64,000 nucleotides of DNA from Candidatus Woesebacteria bacterium. GTDB taxonomy: Bacteria; Patescibacteriota; Microgenomatia; UBA1406; GWC2-37-13. A model generated the notes under the pieces. It was not told where the DNA came from, did no database searches, and worked only from the letters and a program-made list of their open reading frames with translations. The first letter of the stretch is position 1; every line of letters begins with the position of its first letter. The stretch is from contig JAGQLS010000004.1 in NCBI GenBank assembly GCA_020429045.1, positions 38,173-102,172 of the forward strand, in the 5' to 3' direction. Below, piece after piece: positions 61,564 to 64,000 of this stretch. The position numbers and the translations under genes were made by a program.

Positions 61564-62051
61564 AAAAAATAAAACGAAGCAGCGGCTTTACATTGATAGA
61601 GCTCGTACTGTTTATGGGTCTCTTTTCTATCCTTCTTATTATTATCGCTAATGTATTTACTGCCCTTGCTGACAAACAATTAGAAATTCAAGAAATAACA
61701 TATGTTGAATCAGATGCGCGTTACATTCTAGAACGGTTACGTTATGACATCCACCGTGCCGATGCTATCATCAACCCTATTGTCCTCGGCGATAGCGATA
61801 CCATACTCATTATTTCCATTGATGGAACAAATTACACGTATGCAGAAAACGGTGGCCAACTAGAACTAACCGTCGGAAGTTCATCATTTAATCTAAATTC
61901 TCCAACAACCGTTATATCCCTTCTCTCATTTCAACACCTTGGAAATGTAGGAGGACGGGGAGCAATTCGCGTACAGTACACCGTTCAAAGCACCGTACAA
62001 TCTCGATCTGGAGGCGAAATCCAACAAGTTAATACCACGATATCTTTATGA
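61560..62051 (+). CDS. type IV prepilin / pseudopilin
   Basis: 163 aa. A short basic leader ends SSG-FTLIELVLFMGLFSILLIII with Glu5. The head has ARYILERLRYDIHRADAI, typical of GspJ/PilW-like minor pilins. It overlaps both neighbours by 4 bp (ATGA), so translation is coupled. Confidence 0.88.
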   Translation: MKKIKRSSGFTLIELVLFMGLFSILLIIIANVFTALADKQLEIQEITYVESDARYILERLRYDIHRADAIINPIVLGDSDTILIISIDGTNYTYAENGGQLELTVGSSSFNLNSPTTVISLLSFQHLGNVGGRGAIRVQYTVQSTVQSRSGGEIQQVNTTISL

Positions 62052-62431
62052 ATACTAATTGTATTAACGCTAGGCAACACGGTTCCTCAATTATTACCAT
62101 ACTTGTATTTATGGTAGTTATCTCGACTGTTGTTACTACATCGGTTGCTATTGCGCTCAATAACGCGCGAGCAACCAACATAGCAACTCAAGGTTTACAA
62201 GCCGAAATGGTCGCACAAAGCGGCGCCGAAAATGCTCTTTTACGTCTTCTAAGGGATCCAAATTATACTGGGGAAATTCTTTCTATGGACGATGGAACCG
62301 CAACGATCTCGGTTGTTAGTAACACTATTACATCTGTAGGGAAAACTACTACAGCAGAACACACGACGCAGGTTGATTTCACGTATAATGATAATATCTT
62401 GACTGTTACCAGTTGGTCAGATGTGTTTTAA
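62048..62431 (+). CDS. PilX/GspK-like minor pilin
   Basis: 127 aa. HGSSIITILVFMVVISTVVTT is a prepilin-like helix, but the usual Glu5 is missing (Ser-Ile-Ile-Thr), as in GspK/PilX-type pilins that cap the complex. The following ALNNARATNIATQGLQAE is a continuing helix and the rest a small beta head. It overlaps the previous gene by 4 bp. Confidence 0.75.
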   Translation: MNTNCINARQHGSSIITILVFMVVISTVVTTSVAIALNNARATNIATQGLQAEMVAQSGAENALLRLLRDPNYTGEILSMDDGTATISVVSNTITSVGKTTTAEHTTQVDFTYNDNILTVTSWSDVF

Positions 62432-62434
62432 CGT

Positions 62435-63592
62435 ATGAGAATGATTGTATATTTCGATCGCAGCCGGTTATATTTTTACGGAGGAAACGTCGCTGCTCCT
62501 CTTGCATTGGATTTTTCTCCTGAGTCTATACGCGACAGCGAAATCATCAACGAAGAAAAAATGTTTGCAGAAATAGATGCATTCATTAAAGATAAAAAAA
62601 TTTCTGCACAAACAGGCATTGTTGTTTTTTCGCCCTCAAGTTGTTTCGTGCAAGTTGCCCCAGCAAGCGAACAAAAACAAGCGCCAAACGAAACTCAGTC
62701 GCAATCGGAAATGAAAAAAGCAAGCTCCGATAGTCAGATGAGTAGCACCGCTGAGATTTCGACCGAATTTGTGCCCTTTGACAAAATCGCAAAAGTCGAA
62801 ATAGTTAAAGATAAGAAACGCTACTTAGTTGCAACAAACCTCGAACTTGTAACTACTTTGAAGCAAAGTTTGATAAAAAGGGGTTTTGTAATAGAAACTG
62901 TTTCACCAGCATTCGTCCTTTATGGGAATCAAGCGGTTGCAACCAATCAGACCACACTGCAAACCATGCTGAAATATTACAATACGTTTAAACAAACTTC
63001 ATTCATGCCAGAACAACAGCAAGAACACTTCGATCCCAACGAACTCAACGGCGAGACGTATGATTTTGAAGATGAAAATAGCACATCTTCGAATATGCGA
63101 CTCTATCTCATGATTGGGTTCATGGTTATTCTCGGAGCAATTTTGGCTTTTCTCTTATACAATCGTCAACGCACAGCAAAAGAACTTGAACAACAACCAG
63201 CGCCTACACTTGCACCCGCAGTACAAAAAAAGAGTGTGACAGGCCCAACAGGCGTAGATACCGATACTCCCACTGCTTCTACATCTGCAAGCCCGTCCCA
63301 ATCTGCTATAGATGTAAAGGGAATCAGCGTAAGGATATTGAATGGTTCGGGTATTGCTGGACAAGCCGGAGAAGTAGAAGCACTTCTCAAAGAAAATGGC
63401 TTTGAAACAATATCAACCGGCAATGCTACGGTTCAAACACAGACAACGCAAATTGTCTTCAAGCCAGAGATCAGCAATGATGTGAGAAGTCTTGTTGTAG
63501 ACTCGCTCAAAGATTTACTGGGCACAGCTTCGACTTCACAAAACGCCGAGATCGATGTAGATATACTCATAACGACAAGCGTCGGGAATTGA
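62435..63592 (+). CDS. pilus-operon membrane protein with LytR_C domain
   Basis: 385 aa. A cytoplasmic N-terminal half (~1-205) has a RNase-H/PilM-like feel (VYFDRSRLYFYGGNVA, IVVFSPSSCFVQVAP) but no clear ATP motifs. One membrane helix (~228-246) and a Pro/Ser/Thr linker follow. The C-terminal LytR_C domain (~295-380) has ISVRILNGSGIAGQAGEVEA and LLKENGFETISTGNA. LytR_C is found beside cell-wall ligases and binds wall or periplasmic partners. Position at the end of the pil operon, 3 nt after the minor pilin, suggests a PilMN-like alignment role, anchoring the pilus to the wall. Confidence 0.75.
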   Translation: MRMIVYFDRSRLYFYGGNVAAPLALDFSPESIRDSEIINEEKMFAEIDAFIKDKKISAQTGIVVFSPSSCFVQVAPASEQKQAPNETQSQSEMKKASSDSQMSSTAEISTEFVPFDKIAKVEIVKDKKRYLVATNLELVTTLKQSLIKRGFVIETVSPAFVLYGNQAVATNQTTLQTMLKYYNTFKQTSFMPEQQQEHFDPNELNGETYDFEDENSTSSNMRLYLMIGFMVILGAILAFLLYNRQRTAKELEQQPAPTLAPAVQKKSVTGPTGVDTDTPTASTSASPSQSAIDVKGISVRILNGSGIAGQAGEVEALLKENGFETISTGNATVQTQTTQIVFKPEISNDVRSLVVDSLKDLLGTASTSQNAEIDVDILITTSVGN

Positions 63593-63599
63593 AGACATC

Positions 63600-64000
63600 T
63601 CAAATTCCTAATAGTTGGCGCAATGGGCTGCTTCGGGCTGCTTCTTTTTCTTTTTTAAACTGAGCGGCTTGCTCAAATTTTACAAATGCTGCACGGCATA
63701 CCATATTGATATAAGCTTCTTCTTGAGTAGTGAACGGATTATTATGATCCCAAAAATGGCCTTCTTTTTGACCGGTACTTTTTTTGAACCACCATTCTGC
63801 CATTCGATTTGCCCAAAATTCATCAGTGAAATTTCGTACTCCCATTCTGTCGGGCGTGATAGCTATTTTCTCATTCAAAAATCTACGTGCGTATGTATCT
63901 TTCTGAATCATTGCGACTAAATCTATTCCGTCGGCAGATGAATTATTTAATAGTGCATTGAGTTCTCTGTGGAATGATTTTTTACTTATTTTGTAAACAA
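63600..64000 (-). CDS. protein of unknown function (5' end outside window)
   Basis: The minus-strand frame is open from the right edge to a stop at 63600, about 133 codons visible. The ATG at 63911 is internal to an open frame that continues upstream (…GIDLVAMIQKDTYARRFL), so the true start is probably beyond 64000. The visible part is soluble, with NFTDEFWANRMAEWWFKKS and a helical lysine/arginine-rich C-terminus. Not recognised. It converges on the pilus operon with 7 nt between stop codons. Confidence 0.55.
   Translation of the reverse strand, partial: VYKISKKSFHRELNALLNNSSADGIDLVAMIQKDTYARRFLNEKIAITPDRMGVRNFTDEFWANRMAEWWFKKSTGQKEGHFWDHNNPFTTQEEAYINMVCRAAFVKFEQAAQFKKEKEAARSSPLRQLLGI

Noticed and set aside
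1-64000. Search for insertion sequences, prophage, CRISPR and rRNA
   Set aside because: No transposase, integrase, phage structural module, repeat array or rRNA sequence was recognised; the fibre motif at the left end is in a MerR/membrane protein and not in a phage context.

Overview
The window looks like a fragment of a Candidate Phyla Radiation (Patescibacteria) genome, perhaps of the Microgenomates side. This is inferred from gene content and style, with no rRNA to confirm it: AT-rich intergenic DNA, almost no Shine-Dalgarno sequences, very short distances between -10 boxes and start codons, small overlapping operons, a compact type IV pilus locus, and secreted proteins with N-terminal anchors and Thr/Pro linkers. 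No phage, insertion sequence, CRISPR array or rRNA gene was seen. Two tRNA genes are present: Pro-GGG (minus) and Ala-GGC (plus).

Left part (1-12.2 kb, mostly minus strand): the 5' part of a giant MerR-HTH/transmembrane/fibre protein that runs off the left edge; an O-antigen-ligase-like membrane protein with TPRs; a PaaX-like regulator; a LysM/M23 peptidase coupled to a small membrane protein; trxB-gdhA; and rho followed by a CsoR-fold protein that has no cysteine. From 12.6 kb come a small anchored protein and fmt. A 1.27-kb gene-free, AT-rich stretch (14.09-15.36 kb) follows, carrying a CsoR-type palindrome and one perfect DnaA box.

Middle part (15.4-38 kb): housekeeping genes in short mixed-strand units. 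These are dut-thyA, a glycosyltransferase, an MFS transporter, tatD, rpiB, dprA, a divergent TrmB-type pair, a CPA2/TrkA antiporter, a histidine-phosphatase/APH-kinase fusion, enolase, gpmA, a frameshifted purA, an M20 peptidase, an RPE-like protein and tgt. Surface genes are interspersed: a cohesin-domain protein and an Fn3/Cys-rich protein.

The 38.0-45.7 kb block is the most striking. Five consecutive plus-strand genes encode secreted or anchored proteins that combine cohesin domains, DUF1554 lectin-like domains, Thr/Pro linkers and dockerins of two different types. Three of them carry a cohesin and a dockerin on the same chain. I read this as a candidate cellulosome-like, self-assembling surface system. 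A secreted glycosidase-like protein with a half-dockerin lies nearby at 48.8-50.5 kb. Between them sits an aclB-aclA pair for ATP-citrate lyase, unexpected in such a reduced genome.

Right part (50.5-64 kb): an aminotransferase, two unknown genes, a PIG-V-like mannosyltransferase, tRNA-Ala directly followed by a PIG-L deacetylase, an Hpt-CheY pair, and a type IV pilus operon (pilB, pilC, four prepilin-like genes and a LytR_C protein). One of the prepilins carries a beta-propeller. The window ends inside an unknown minus-strand gene.

Across the window many start codons lie only 4-12 nt after a -10 box, which points to widespread leaderless transcription. I used this to choose several start codons.
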